From assembly GCA_022592435.1 (NCBI GenBank), contig JABYQS010000160.1, positions 19,574 through 83,573 on the forward strand: 64,000 nt of DNA, read 5' to 3'. The notes below the pieces were generated by a model, which was given only the letters and a program-made list of their open reading frames with translations, was not told the origin of the DNA and ran no database searches. This document shows positions 1-14,080 of this stretch, one piece after another. The number at the start of each line of letters is the position of its first letter. The stretch's first letter is position 1. A program made the translations under genes and the position numbers. Origin of the DNA: Cerioporus squamosus. Lineage: Eukaryota; Basidiomycota; Agaricomycetes; Polyporales; Polyporaceae.

Positions 1-678
1 TGACAAGTGTCGGGATCTTGATAGAGCTGCGAAAAGTGAGTATTCTGGAGAACAAAACCTACAGAACGGTCTCAACTCTGCTTCTCCACGGTTCTGTGGT
101 CTCTGATTGTGCTGTTCTGCGAATAGGAGCGATCGGTTCGAGTTTGCGTAGGCGGTGGTAGACGGTGGTGGCTCGCAGATTTCATGCGCTTGCCGTTGCT
201 GTCAGCCGCGCCGTGCTGAACACGATCACTGACATGATCTCCTCCTCAAATAAGTGCACCTCAAAGGGTACCCATCTAGCGATGGGGGACGTCTCGAAGG
301 CTCAGGTGATATTAGACAGCAGAGTTTGGAGCATAAACCATAAGCAGCTGTCTCGCTGGCCTTGTCTCAACCAACCACAACTAATATTGTCCCAAAGTGT
401 CACACTACCTCAGCATTCATTTTTCTCGCTCTCCAGCTCTTCAATAGACGGCAGTATTCGATGAAGTGACGAACTTCGAAGTGTGCGCCCCGAGGAGGAG
501 GGCCATAGACGCCAAGTTCCGGTGGCCGCGAGCTTTAAGCGCTTGAGCCGTGACATAAATGGAAATCGGGGCGGATCATTCACAGCGGAACCACCCCAGG
601 TTGCTCTTGACCTTCTACCACCACCTGCTACCACCTGCTGCGCCAGAACACCTCGAGTTTTCTACCCTGTTGCATATC
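1..678. other. 5' flank of the OAT gene, no gene recognised
   Basis: No reading frame here matches a family I recognise and no splice-consistent exon chain was found. The stretch probably holds the promoter and 5' UTR of the downstream aminotransferase, and may hold the edge of a gene outside the window. Confidence 0.5.
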
Positions 679-3380
<2,702 letters not shown>

Positions 3381-5734
3381 ACGTGCTCTACGGACACGTG
3401 CTATGCATATGGACTTCTCTTGCTGCATCTTCTCGACATCTCCTCACAGCGATATTGTAGCACTAGTGCCAGTCTCTGGTTCTGTATACTTTTAGCATAA
3501 GTAGATCGTTGTCAAGCTGCTATTGAATGCGACGAAGCGCTTTCCGAACCCCCGCTTTTGCGGAGCAGGATAGGAGACCATCGAGACCGCTGAGTCAAGG
3601 TGCGCCGTGCAACGTCTCATAGAGCATTGACCATACTATCGTCTCAACCTGTTCATCACCGGATCTTCCAGCAGCACGCCGTTGTGCGCATGCGCATTCG
3701 CGTTGAATCTCGGTTCGGTATGTGCCGGTTTCGCACGCAGCAAAACTCCGAAGTAACATCCTGGTCTTATGCGCAGTTACAGGGGCAACACGCTCGACAA
3801 CGAGGTGCTCCTCCAAGAAAGAACCATGACCGCTCGGGTAAGTGCAATCTGGATTAACGGAGACAGTTGCACCTCGAGTCCCATCGTCCTGGGATCTGGG
3901 CGACGGGTTTTATTGCCTCCGGGCACCCAAAGCAGCAACGAGGAGTACACGCGAAACAGTCGGACGATGGACGATGAGCAATGAATTCTCGATCGTGTTC
4001 GGTGAACGATGTGCCCTCCTTCGTAGTAAAACTGCGGTCAAACTGTGATGGCCAGCAGATCCTGGCGACCTACGACACAACAGGGGAATAGGAGGGTCAT
4101 CCGAGGCACTCCGGAGGCTCAGAGGTGCGGCGGTGTCTTCCATCTTGGCGTGCGGACATGAGCGTGGTGTGGCGTCTAGCGAACTCGGGTACGAACGTCT
4201 TCTGGTTGTTCTGCAGCGTACGACCACCCAGAAGTCCGACACCAGCACCGGAGCGCCGTGATTGTGGAGTTGGTGCGTCGAGCCCTGCGGGGTACGTCGT
4301 CCGCACTATTCCCGACCATCGCACAGCCTTGTCGATTCGCGAACCCTGCCGGCTGAGTTCATAGCTCAGTAAGCGGTTTAGTGAGTATCAGAGTAACGAC
4401 ATTCTGCAGCCCACGGTCGTTCGACCCGAAACTGAGTGGAGCCTTCCTAGCAGGCGGACCTTCGCGCTATCAATCGGAAGACGGTGGCTTCGCATACAGT
4501 GCGTGGTGAGTGTTATGTATAGGATGTCCACCACGCGAACCTAACGCGCTGTAAAGCTGGGTGAAGGCCGCCTACGGTCCGAGGGTGACGAACAAGTATG
4601 TCGTCGCAAGTGACAAATGCACAAGATGCACAAGTCTTGAGACACGGTGCACCTCGTTGGGGCTACAGGTCACCGAGTTGCTGTCAGCGGCCTCTTCATG
4701 ATCATGCCTGCATTCGACGGGAACCTCCCAAAACTGCATGCCGTCATTGCTCGTAAGCAGTCGGAGGGTGGTCATGAAACGAACTGCCATGGTAGGTGAT
4801 ATGAAACACCGGATACAACGGGGCGCTGGTCGCGACTACCAAGGTTTGGACGGACCAGAGGGAGAAAGAGGACCGTTGTTCACAAGTGCCCGTCCGAGAG
4901 GTGTTGCGTATATCATCCTCTGACTGGTATCCACGTGCATAGCGCGTGGTGTTAAGCTCGAGGGAAAGAGTTCATGCGGGGTAGTAGGGGTTTGACATGC
5001 CCCACGACACGCTACCTCGTTGCTGTCTCTTGTCCCCCTGGCACTTGCGCCGTGCAACACAAATTCGACCTGATACAAGGAACCATTCCGCCCGCCCGCA
5101 TCTGATGTATCTGCTGACAATCTTTCGGTGTAGGGCGCGCAAAATGGTCCCAGAGGGGGGTGGCCCGAAAGACCGGGTTCCGCGGTAACGAACACACAAT
5201 TGTTCTCGATAGGCAGACGAGATCCCTTGACGGATTCTCATATCATTCAGTCCAGAGCGTCCTGGGCCGAGCCGATTGTCAGAGCTATGGTCGGTCTCCC
5301 CAGAATTTCGGGGCACGCCTCTGTGGGTGGCGACCAATCCACTCATGCAAGTTCCGCGCACGGGAGTGACGAGATCAAAGAGGGGTAGTTCTCGACCTCT
5401 CAGGATGACCGCCGCACCTGTGTCGCCGAGTCGACCTCGAGCCGTACTTCGGAAATGAATCCGGTAGCATGGCGGGGTCCTCTGATGGATGGGATGCTTA
5501 CTTTGGATTAGCATCTGCAACCCTCGAAGCTCGCCGTGGCCCTCGAATTCGTCTCCGAGTAAGATTGCTCCTTCTATTTAATGGTACTAATCCGTAGTCG
5601 CCGTGGGGTCATCGGTATGCGCAGCCAGCTTACCGCCCGGAGATCGTTGGACCTCGCCTGTTGCGTCTCGGTGATGTATGTGCGTCCGATGCAGGTTCGC
5701 GGACTGACGCAGACCTGACAAGGTGGCACAAAGG
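3381..5734. other. Intergenic stretch, no gene recognised
   Basis: About 2.35 kb between OAT and the Zn2Cys6 gene. Short open frames occur on both strands, but none resembles a known family and I could not link them into a splice-consistent model. No tRNA or clear repeat was seen. Confidence 0.4.
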
Positions 5735-5742
5735 TTATATAA
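5735..5742 (+). promoter_or_regulatory. TATA box of the Zn2Cys6 gene
   Basis: The sequence TATATAAG lies about 98 nt upstream of the ATG at 5840, a usual distance for a fungal TATA element plus a short leader. Confidence 0.55.
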
Positions 5743-5839
5743 GACGTCCGTAGCCGGTGAGGTTCACTCATCCCCTACAGCTCTCGTCCTTTGCTCTCTC
5801 GAGTGCCTTCTAGCGTCCTCTAGCTAGCTACTGTTTGCC

Positions 5840-6241
5840 ATGAGCTCTCCCCCGGTACGTAAATCAACCTTTCCCTTTCTTAGTTCGGATCTGACACGCT
5901 AGATCCAGGTCCAGTACACCACCGTGACCAGCGGAAACAACTCTGACGGCGAACGGGAGGGTGCAAAGCCGAAGGTGCCTCGCAGGACGCCGATGGCCTG
6001 CCAATTCTGCAGGGGTGCGTGTGCGTTTCGCGACCCAGATCTCTTAACAGGATCTTATTCCTCGATCTGTCGGCAGGGCGCAAGCTTAAGTGCGATGGCC
6101 GTCAGACCTGCGCCAACTGCGACCGTCGGGGTCTCATGTGCTCCTACGTGCCCGTGTACGTGGCTGTTATCCCTCCTCTACTGCCGCCCTGCTGACAGCG
6201 GTCATTCCTGTAGCGCTGCTCAGAACCAGAACCAGAAGTAG
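5840..6241 (+). CDS. Very small Zn2Cys6 zinc-cluster protein
   Basis: Fungal-type binuclear zinc-cluster DNA-binding protein. Spliced model: 5840-5854, 5903-6014, 6077-6155 and 6214-6241, giving 77 residues. The cluster reads ACQFCRGRKLKCDG followed by QTCANCDRRGLMCSY, i.e. Cys-X2-Cys-X6-Cys-X5-Cys-X2-Cys-X6-Cys, with the basic Arg-Lys-Leu-Lys stretch typical of DNA-contacting zinc clusters. A short acidic and polar leader precedes it, and the protein ends just after the cluster in Gln/Asn repeats. The middle-homology domain and activation region of ordinary Zn2Cys6 regulators are absent, so it may be a free-standing DNA-binding module or a competitor of larger factors (inference). An intron splits the zinc cluster. 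Its targets cannot be deduced. Confidence 0.85.
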
Positions 6242-6951
6242 CGGCCTGTCCTCTTTGTCTCCTTTGCTTTGTGCCGAGCTTCTGGATGTGTTCTTGGGAC
6301 TCTTGTCATCGTATCATCCTCGCTTTGTTTCGGTTAGGCTACCCTAATGCTTCGTGCGGTGTATTGTATGACTGACAGTCTATGTGACGCATAATTTATC
6401 TGGGAGACTTCCGTCCATCAGCGCACGTACTGGAAGGATGACGCAACATAGTGGACTGGCCTCGTACGCTTCATCCAAACCTCGTTGCAGGACACTGCGA
6501 TCAGCACGGCGCGCCGCAAGTGCGAGCCTACTAGGCGGCTTCTATCTATACCGACAAATTTCGGCCTTCCAGTCCTTCGCAGCGACTGAGAACCTTGTCA
6601 GAACACGAAGCTCTGATGCCGGAATGCGTCTTCTGCCATATCCGGTTCATTCAGAACCAAGGAGGCTAACGGCGTCCAGATCTGCGAAGACGCCAGGCGT
6701 TGGCTGCACTGTCAATGCGATGACAGCCATCTCCGTTTCGAAGCTGCATCGTCCGACACGACTGCACTTCTCTTGGAAGTAGATGCTTCTTTCGCAAGCT
6801 GGACTTTGGGCGTGCATCACTCGAGTCTGCCAAGACGTTAGGGCAATAGCCTGTACGGTATGCCAAGTCCGTGACGGTATGTAGTTACATACCACAACGT
6901 GTTCATGCAGCGGGATCTCCGGAGAACCGAAATGGTGTCATTATGTGCTTC
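6242..6951. other. 3' flank of the Zn2Cys6 gene, nothing recognised
   Basis: About 0.7 kb with no recognisable gene, RNA or repeat. It probably contains 3' UTRs of the convergent genes on either side. Confidence 0.4.
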
Positions 6952-8310
6952 TCACCGGTTGGACACCCACGCGCCTGCCTTGAGCGTCCCTGCAAATGTC
7001 GAGCGGAATAGCTCATAGGGCTTGAGGGTGACTGTCAGCAAGTCCCCGGCACTGTCACCCTTTTGATTGACACGAAGAGAGAGCATCTGGGAGGTCAAGA
7101 AGAAGACCGCTACAAGGGAATCATTGCTAGTATTAGTACACATGATGAGTGACAGAGAGAGTCCTACCGCCATCCTCACGTACTTGTCTCAAGCATTGTT
7201 GCGTTTGATGACGAGGCTGCATTTGCGTCGTCAGCAGCCGCGGCGGCACCCTAAGGTTCAGCGGCCTAGACATCCCGTGGACGTGGAGCGAGCCACAGTG
7301 CCGTACACGACGCATCCAGACGGTCTATCAACGTACGAAATCTCGGGATCTATCAGCACTGAAAGCGTGCGCCAGCATTCCGTTATAGGCTACTCACTTT
7401 CCGACTTGTTCGCGGGCGTGTGCCGTAAAGGGTGGACGTCGTCGACTGTATGTCAGGGCCCCTGTCGTGGGATCGCAAGCCCACAGGGCGGGATGCCAGC
7501 AGGATGTCGGAAGACAGTCGGGAACAGAGTTTGTGGGAGGCCGATGTATGACATTCAGACATCGACGGGACCTGGAGATGCCAAACTGCCAAACCGCAGT
7601 GCCTAGCATCACGGACAACCTTGAAGGTTGCGTTGAGGACCGAACACCGAGGACCGTGGGCAGGGCCTAGTCTGCAACAGCGGGCGTATCAGCACGGTTG
7701 AGCTCCGTCGCCAAAGGGGGTTAGCCCCGCACGACAGTCAGGTTCTCTAGGGGGCTGCCTTCAAGCGCGACTTTCATCATCCTGGGCGTTCCTGCCCATC
7801 CCGGGACACCTCTCGCCGCCCACACAACGCCGCATCGCAGACGCACCGTAACCTTGGCCTAATCGGTTCCCAAATATCCCCTTGCATCCTGTTCATACCG
7901 CAAGAGCCAAATATCGGGGTGGGGTAGGCAGACCGTCGCTATTACGAAAGAAGGCCAGCTCGGTGCGAAGCAGATCGCTCACACGCGACTATTAGATCAT
8001 CATAGCGTGTAGTAACAGCAAGGCCGGCCACTCACCAGTGGCTCTTGCACTGACTGATCTGCTCCAAGATCTGGCTAAACGTTCTCGAGGTATGTCGCGA
8101 GGGCAGGTCGCTGGACAGCTCGTTCGACAAGCCAGAATCTCCTGGGGCGGTCGCGTCAACGGACGCCGTCGATGTCGTACCTTCGGACCGCCGCTGGCCC
8201 GCGTACAACGCCAGCGACCAATGGCGTACATCTGAACGCTGCGAACGTGGTGGTAAAACTCAATCGCTCGTTATCTTCGCGTACATGCGGAACACACACA
8301 CCTCGCAATG
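6952..8310 (-). CDS. Unidentified multi-exon gene (3' part modelled)
   Basis: I do not recognise the product. On the minus strand, four exons join in consistent phase: 7445-7398, 7358-7309, 7250-7184 and 7109-6952, ending in a stop. The intron before the last exon has donor GTACGT, a perfect CTAATAC branch-point sequence and acceptor TTGTAG, which is hard to dismiss as chance. The tail contains SEMLIDPEISYVDRPSG, an Ala/Ser-rich linker, then VFFLTSQMLSLRVNQKG and LLTVTLKPYELFRSTF, which looks like folded beta-rich protein. Further upstream, coding-like pieces occur at 8238-8036 (Ser-rich, with SRTFSQILEQISQCKSHW), 7988-7899 and about 7852-7722, but their phases do not join cleanly, so the 5' half is uncertain. 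It could be a real gene with a sequence error or a decaying copy. Confidence 0.4.
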
Positions 8311-9063
8311 GAGCCCTCTAGGCTCTGGCACCGTTGGCTTCCCGCCGGGAGCAGGCTGAATCTGGCAGCCTCCTGCTCAGGTTGCTGAGATGGGTCGTCG
8401 TATGCCAGCGTATGCCGAGGAAACGGCTGCTCTGCGTGTCTCGCCACGACTCTATGGCGGAACTTGAATGCCAGATCGGGAAGCACCCGACCTTCTCCCG
8501 TGCATTGCAGAGAAGGTGTGTCGAGTTGCGAGTCATGCGGCGTGCCTTCATGTCGTCGTCGCGGCACCTATGGGATGTTGAGCGACAGATCAACTGAGAC
8601 TGCGGCGGATGGTGGGATCTGCGACGCGTTGATGATTCGCCCAAGGGGCCCAGCTTTCGTCATTACGTGTGCTTGAAGCTTCGTGGGGCTGGATTTTGTG
8701 GCGTCAAGCTTTCAAAAGCCGCGTTGGCGTTACTACATTTTACGATCTAGGTACTTGTCCGAGTACATGGAGGTTCCGTCTCTGCTCGCATGGGGGTAAG
8801 TCAGTAGGCTATACGCATGTGAGAGAGAAGTTGGAGACATCGTACAGCATTCGCGTTCATGGTATAAGGTATAGTCAAGCAGTTCCAGTCCAGCATGAGT
8901 CCGTAACAAAATATGGAGTTCCTAGGCGACTGTGTATATGGTCCGCTAGATGGTGGTACACATGAGCTCAAAGCAGCACGGCCAGCAAAATCCAGAGCAT
9001 ACATCGACGGGAAGATCGAACCGACCCAAAGTCTAGAATTGAGGGATCCTTGCAACGCGCACG
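8311..9063. other. Weak coding-like sequence, otherwise empty
   Basis: A minus-strand open stretch at about 8567-8311 could be a further 5' exon of the unidentified gene at 6952-8310, because a GTGTGT donor follows it, but the link is unproven. Nothing else was recognised up to the stop codon of the membrane-protein gene. Confidence 0.25.
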
Positions 9064-12000
9064 TCAGGCTTCCTCCGAGCCGTCAGGTTGCCCACTCCTC
9101 GCGGTGTGGTATGATGCGCCGGTGCTCCTGCTCCCGAAGTAGAACGGCCCGTTGAGGCTCGTCGCAGAGCTGGGCGTGAGCTGGCCCATCTCCCCTGGAG
9201 CCACCTCCCCACCCATCGCTGACAGCCCGTCCAAGGACACAGACAGCGACACCGCAGCGTCGAGCGAGTTGGCCCGACTGGCGCTGCGACTGTGGGGAGC
9301 ATCGGTGTTGCTGAGGGTATTCGAGCGTGTGGACGGCCGCGAGAACCCTCCCGCCGCACTCATGCTCGCGAGGCTCATAACCTCATGTGACCCCAGCGAC
9401 TCAATGGTCGGCATCCGGTGGATCGTCCGGCCCACGACGACGTGCGCGTCGTCCCGGTCTCGACTGGCCCCGGAGTACGTGGCGGGAAAGTCGTACTGGT
9501 CGCTCTGAGCGTACTCCACCGCTTCGTCCGTCTCGCGTGTCACCTGCTCAACGAGCGCGCGGAAGTGCGCCGCGAAGCTGTTCAGTTCCGAATCCGGCAC
9601 GGGATCCCACGAGCTGCCCGCACCGCGGCCCTCTCGGTCTTGCGGCGGGGGACTGGCGAGAGAGACGGAGGCGTATCCACCGAGTGTGCGGTTGAGGGCT
9701 CTCCCGAAGCGGTCCTCGCCACTCTCGGCGGTGTCTTCCTCTGACGAAGACGGCGATTGCGAGCGCATGGTGGGCTCTTGGTGTGAGGCGGCTGACTTGA
9801 GCCCCTGCGCGGATACAGCGCGGCGAACCACCTTTGACCCGGACGGCGAGACGTCTCCCGCCACTATTCGCGACCGGGAGCTGCGAAGCGTATGCGTCTC
9901 GCCGTCGCTGGCGTTCCCGGACCGCTCTCGACGGGGGGATGTATGGCTGTCGGCACCGGACGAGACGGGCAGTGTGGAACTCGACACCGTCTCCATTGGC
10001 CGGAAGCTGCGCGATGATGCCATGGTCCCTGTCGACGGCGACGGGAACGAGGCAGCGGAGTGGCGAAAGATCGCAGACGCGTGTCTTCGGCGCGAAGGTC
10101 GTCGTGTGACCGTGTACTTGTAGGAGACAGCATGGTATGCGATCTGCGAGAGAGGAAATTCAGCCGCTGTACTCAGCTAGCCGGCGAACGTCTCACTTAC
10201 CAGGAAGGCAGCGGTAAGGATCAGCCTCACCGAAGACCCTGCAACCCAGTATCCCCAGGCAGGGGAATGGCCACACTCGCCCCCGAGCCCTGACCAGACC
10301 ACGTCGATGTCCCAACGACACCTTCCACGTAGGCTATTGGATGCATCTCCCGTGTTTCTCCATAGAAAGACGAGGACGAAGTTGACCACAGCCGGGCCGA
10401 GTACGCATAGCGATGAAGAATAATGTAGGAAGCTCTGCAAAAGAACGTGTTTCGATCGTGGTCTGTAGTACCACCCGAGGTGCGGGGCCGTTGCGGAGAT
10501 GATGACGGAGACTGCATTGCACGCGATGCACAGCGCAGTGCAGGAGCCGAGCACGAGTGCGATGACCTGTCGTTCGCGGTAGGGGTGTAGCCATGCGCCC
10601 AAGTAGTAACGAATTGTGTTGTAGATTGCCCATCCACCTGTGTATGAACGCCGTGGTCAGTACGGAAGTTACCGGGAACTGATAGTACCGTCATCATGAT
10701 GACACAAAGGGGAACAGTAAAGCAAGATGAGGACACGGAGATGTGCTTGTTCGGCACGGCGTCTCACAGGAAGGTACAACACCAGCACGTGTACAGCGGC
10801 GAAAGGGGGGCCAATGCATTCGCCACGCGACAGTATGAACAGCACTTGCGCCGGGGCGTACTTCACGGACGGGTATTAAGCGATTTGGTCAGGCCCATAC
10901 AGCGATGTTGCCCGTCCCCGATCAGTACGCATGCATGGTACTTTCCAAGCAGCAGCCCCTGCGTCATGGGGAAAGCGTTCCGCAACACAACACCTCAATC
11001 AGGAAATTGAGGGCTTATTCCTGATGTTATCAGCGACACCTTGCCAGCATGCGAGCGGCGGATCGACATTGGTTGAGAACCATCCAAGAGGGTGGTTAAC
11101 TGAGTAACCATATGTCTCTATCAGTCTTAGATGGGATAAACGAAGCGCCCACAACGCCCACTTGGTACTGACTTCTGCTCAAAGAGGCAAAATGATCGCG
11201 AATCTGAGTTCCTTCAGACCACTTCCGATCTCGATCCCCGTGTTCACAAGCAGTGCGCCCAAGAACAAGAGGACGGCGAAGCCGGTCTGTGAGCGCGTGC
11301 CGAAGCGTGCTTGGCGGCGTGAGTGCAAGAGAGCGCAGGCAGGACCAAGTCGCCGAGACACGGATTGCATACTTATGGCTAGCGCGAAGCCCGTTCCATG
11401 AACGACAGACGACGCAGGGTAGGTGGTCCTTACTTGGCCATTCCTCTTTGTTTGGTGCCGCCGTCATCTGGCGCTCACGTTGGACGTCTCGCATCGAGAC
11501 TTGGATATTCTGCAGGCCAGCACGCGAACCCATTTTTCGGAAAGACACCAAGGCGGTGGCTACAGAAGATGTCACGGCAGGCATCGCGGTGTTTCGGACG
11601 GAGAAATAGGCATGACAATGGCGAAAAGTCGCCGCGCGAGATTACCGTCCAGCCAGCATGTTTCAGTCAGCATGCTAACCCTTTGGCTCATTACGATCTG
11701 AATGAGTCAAAGGTATCCTCGTGCGGCGTATGTGGCACCTTTTGCTGGTCCAAACCGCGGAATGCCTGCCGTGTGTAGCCGTGGCTTGACGATGTTCAAC
11801 TGTAGCATCGCCGGGGCTTACGATCCGGCAAACCCGACAACCGCAGCCCATTCACTGCACATAGTCTGGACGATGTTCGGCCAAATAGGTAGTAGCCGTG
11901 AGACCGCCTGCTTGTAAACACTTGCAGTGAGGGGGACAAGCAGGCGGGCGCGGTGCCGAGGGGGAAAGAGCAGTCAAGAAGCACAGCTAGCGCTGCCACC

Positions 12001-12792
12001 ACTGGCGCACGCATCGAACGTCGCGATCGAGCGAAGCAATCATGCGCCTCGCACTGGCGATGTCTGAACCAAGCTACGCCGCCGGCGACTTGACACGGAG
12101 GTAACGGTGACGAAAAGCCCGGAATAACCCAGCGCTGTCCATAACGCCTCCTACTGGACTCACGACTACGTCACGAAGACACAGACACGCGCCAGGCGCA
12201 AGTGCACCGCGGCGCGCGTCCGTGCGTGTTTGGGTTTGTTCGCCGACGCGCAGCTCATCGCATTCCCAGAACAACGAGAATGAACGGAACGAACGCGGAC
12301 GTGGGGGATCGCGGGGTATGTTTGTGACGGAACCGAGCGCACAGCACATAGGGGTTGACAGAACTCACCAATAATGACGAACAGAGCCCTCTGCGCCCAC
12401 CGCAGTCTCTGCAACCTCCTCCTCACCATCCGCTCATACTGCGTCCTCCTCTCCCTCGCGGTGACGGGGTCCCCCTGCAGCGTCAGGCCCGAGCCGCGTG
12501 CCGGAGGGGGGCTGCTGGGGTGTGTTGGCTGTCGCGCGAGCAGATCCAGGTATACGGAGGACTCCGAGCTCCCGGGGTGTATGAGGGGCTCGGTGGGGTG
12601 CGAGTGCTCGGAGGTGGACGTCTGGAGGGTGACGGAGGACACGGAGGACAGCTGGCGGTCGTGTGTGGTGCGGCGGTTGGGTGCGCGATGTTGCGTCGGA
12701 TGTGGCCCAAAGTGTGGATGCGGGTGCGCAAGCGAGGGCGGGGACGCCGGCTCTGTTGCGATGATAGCATTGTGTAGGAACACTGCGGCCAT
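9064..12792 (-). CDS. Uncharacterised four-pass membrane protein with long Ser-rich tail
   Basis: Spliced model on the minus strand: 12792-12369, 10637-10201 and 10143-9064, giving 646 residues. Residues 1-130 are a Ser/Pro/His-rich disordered head. Four hydrophobic segments follow: one begins RALFVIIGGWAIYNTIRYY across the first junction, the next contains VIALVLGSCTALCIA, the third FVLVFLW, and the fourth spans the second junction (LILTAAFLIAYHAVSY). Between the third and fourth lies a CRWDIDVVW motif in a Cys-containing loop. The C-terminal 340 residues are hydrophilic and rich in Ser, Asp and Arg, presumably cytoplasmic. I do not recognise a named family and assign no function. Both junctions keep frame and have GTGAGT or GTAAGT donors. 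The odd feature is the 1,731-nt first intron. An alternative is that the 12.4-12.8 kb exon belongs to another gene, but continuity through a transmembrane helix argues against that. Confidence 0.7.
10638..12368 (-). other. Unusually long intron (1,731 nt) in the four-pass membrane protein gene
   Basis: Every other confidently modelled intron in the window is under about 380 nt, and most are 45-70 nt. The donor is GTGAGT and the acceptor ACACAG. Inside are scattered hydrophobic minus-strand frames (near 10.7-10.85 and 11.18-11.28 kb), but none joins both flanking exons in frame. No terminal inverted repeats or recognisable transposase were seen, though an old insertion remains possible. Confidence 0.5.
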
Positions 12793-14080
12793 TCGGCCGA
12801 CTTGTCGCGCTGTGCCGCCAGAGTCTGAGGGGCGCAGGGATGGAGGTCAAGCAGGAGCACTGAGCAGCGCAGATCAGGGTGGAACGGGGGACGAGGGAGT
12901 CCGACAGCGCGCACCGACCGACCGCTAACGCCGCAAAGGGAAGGAAAGCCTGCGAAAGCCAAATCGTCAGCTGTGGATACCCGAGCTCCGAGGTGGCCAC
13001 AGAATGCAGAGGACGAACCGGACACGGTACATACACCGCAGTATATGTATGAGCAGGAGAGCACTGCCTGGGTGGCCGGACGACAGAGTCCTACTCAGCG
13101 TTGATGGACTCGACGCCGCTCGAGGGCCACCCATAGCGGACGTCCGTATCGACCTTCCCAAATTCGGCCTGATGGCGGCGTGGCAGGGCGTGGCCGAGGC
13201 ACCCACGAGAGCTTTTTGGGAAACGCCTCAGCCCCAGGATACTGCGGGATCATGCCGGGAAAATGCAAGGACACGCAGGGCGATGAGCAGGACGAGGGAG
13301 ACTGAGACTAGCAGCGTTCGGGACGAAACGCGATGCTATGTATTTAGACTGGCTCCTCGAGATCGCATCCGAGGCCAACTATGTATAAGTACAACAGCTC
13401 GCGAGGCTCCGAGATCTATCCTACTATAGTGTTCACCAGCCTCGGATTCATCGACGAGGTCTACTTCGTCCACGAGCTCCAACTTCCTAGATGTTCAACG
13501 GCAAGGGGACAAACAGCAGTGCGCCGTTGGTGCGCCGCGAAGTTCGGGGGCACCTCGTACGAAATATAAACTCCTTCCAACAAAGATATGTTCCCGATCC
13601 CGATCTCTCCCCCCTTCCGACGGCGGCGGCGTTGGGATCACATCTGCCAGTACTGACTTGTAAGCGATGGCACTCGGATGGCACAGACAACCCACATCGC
13701 ACCGAGATTCGAACGAACAGCTCGACATCCGAACACGATGAGCCTCCAGCCGTCAGACTGATCGTCAACGCTGACAGAGTCGACATCTCGTACAAGTAAC
13801 CCTATTTACATCCTGAGTAATCCAGAGCTAGTAGAGCGTCGACGAAACAATCGATGGGCAACCTAACGTAGATGGTTGGTAGATATTAGATGATGATGTT
13901 TGCACCACAATGACAGAGTCAGCAGATATCGTGCAGCAGACTGATAGTGATATATACGTAGCACAGATGGATGATGGATGGAGGCGCCAAACAGGAACCC
14001 AGGAGAAACAGCAGAACGTTCAGCATGCTGCTGTTGCCGATGTCATATCCAAAGTCCCGTCGCCGCTGTCTTGGGTGCCG
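12793..14080. other. Intergenic stretch, nothing recognised
   Basis: Lies between the 5' end of one membrane-protein gene and the 3' end of the next; both are transcribed leftward. It presumably holds the promoter of the 9064-12792 gene. Open frames on both strands show no family resemblance. Confidence 0.4.

Noticed and set aside
12434..13064. Long overlapping frames on both strands near 12.4-13.1 kb
   Set aside because: Only the minus-strand frame starting at 12792 continues in frame into a recognisable membrane helix; the others are shadows in high-GC sequence.
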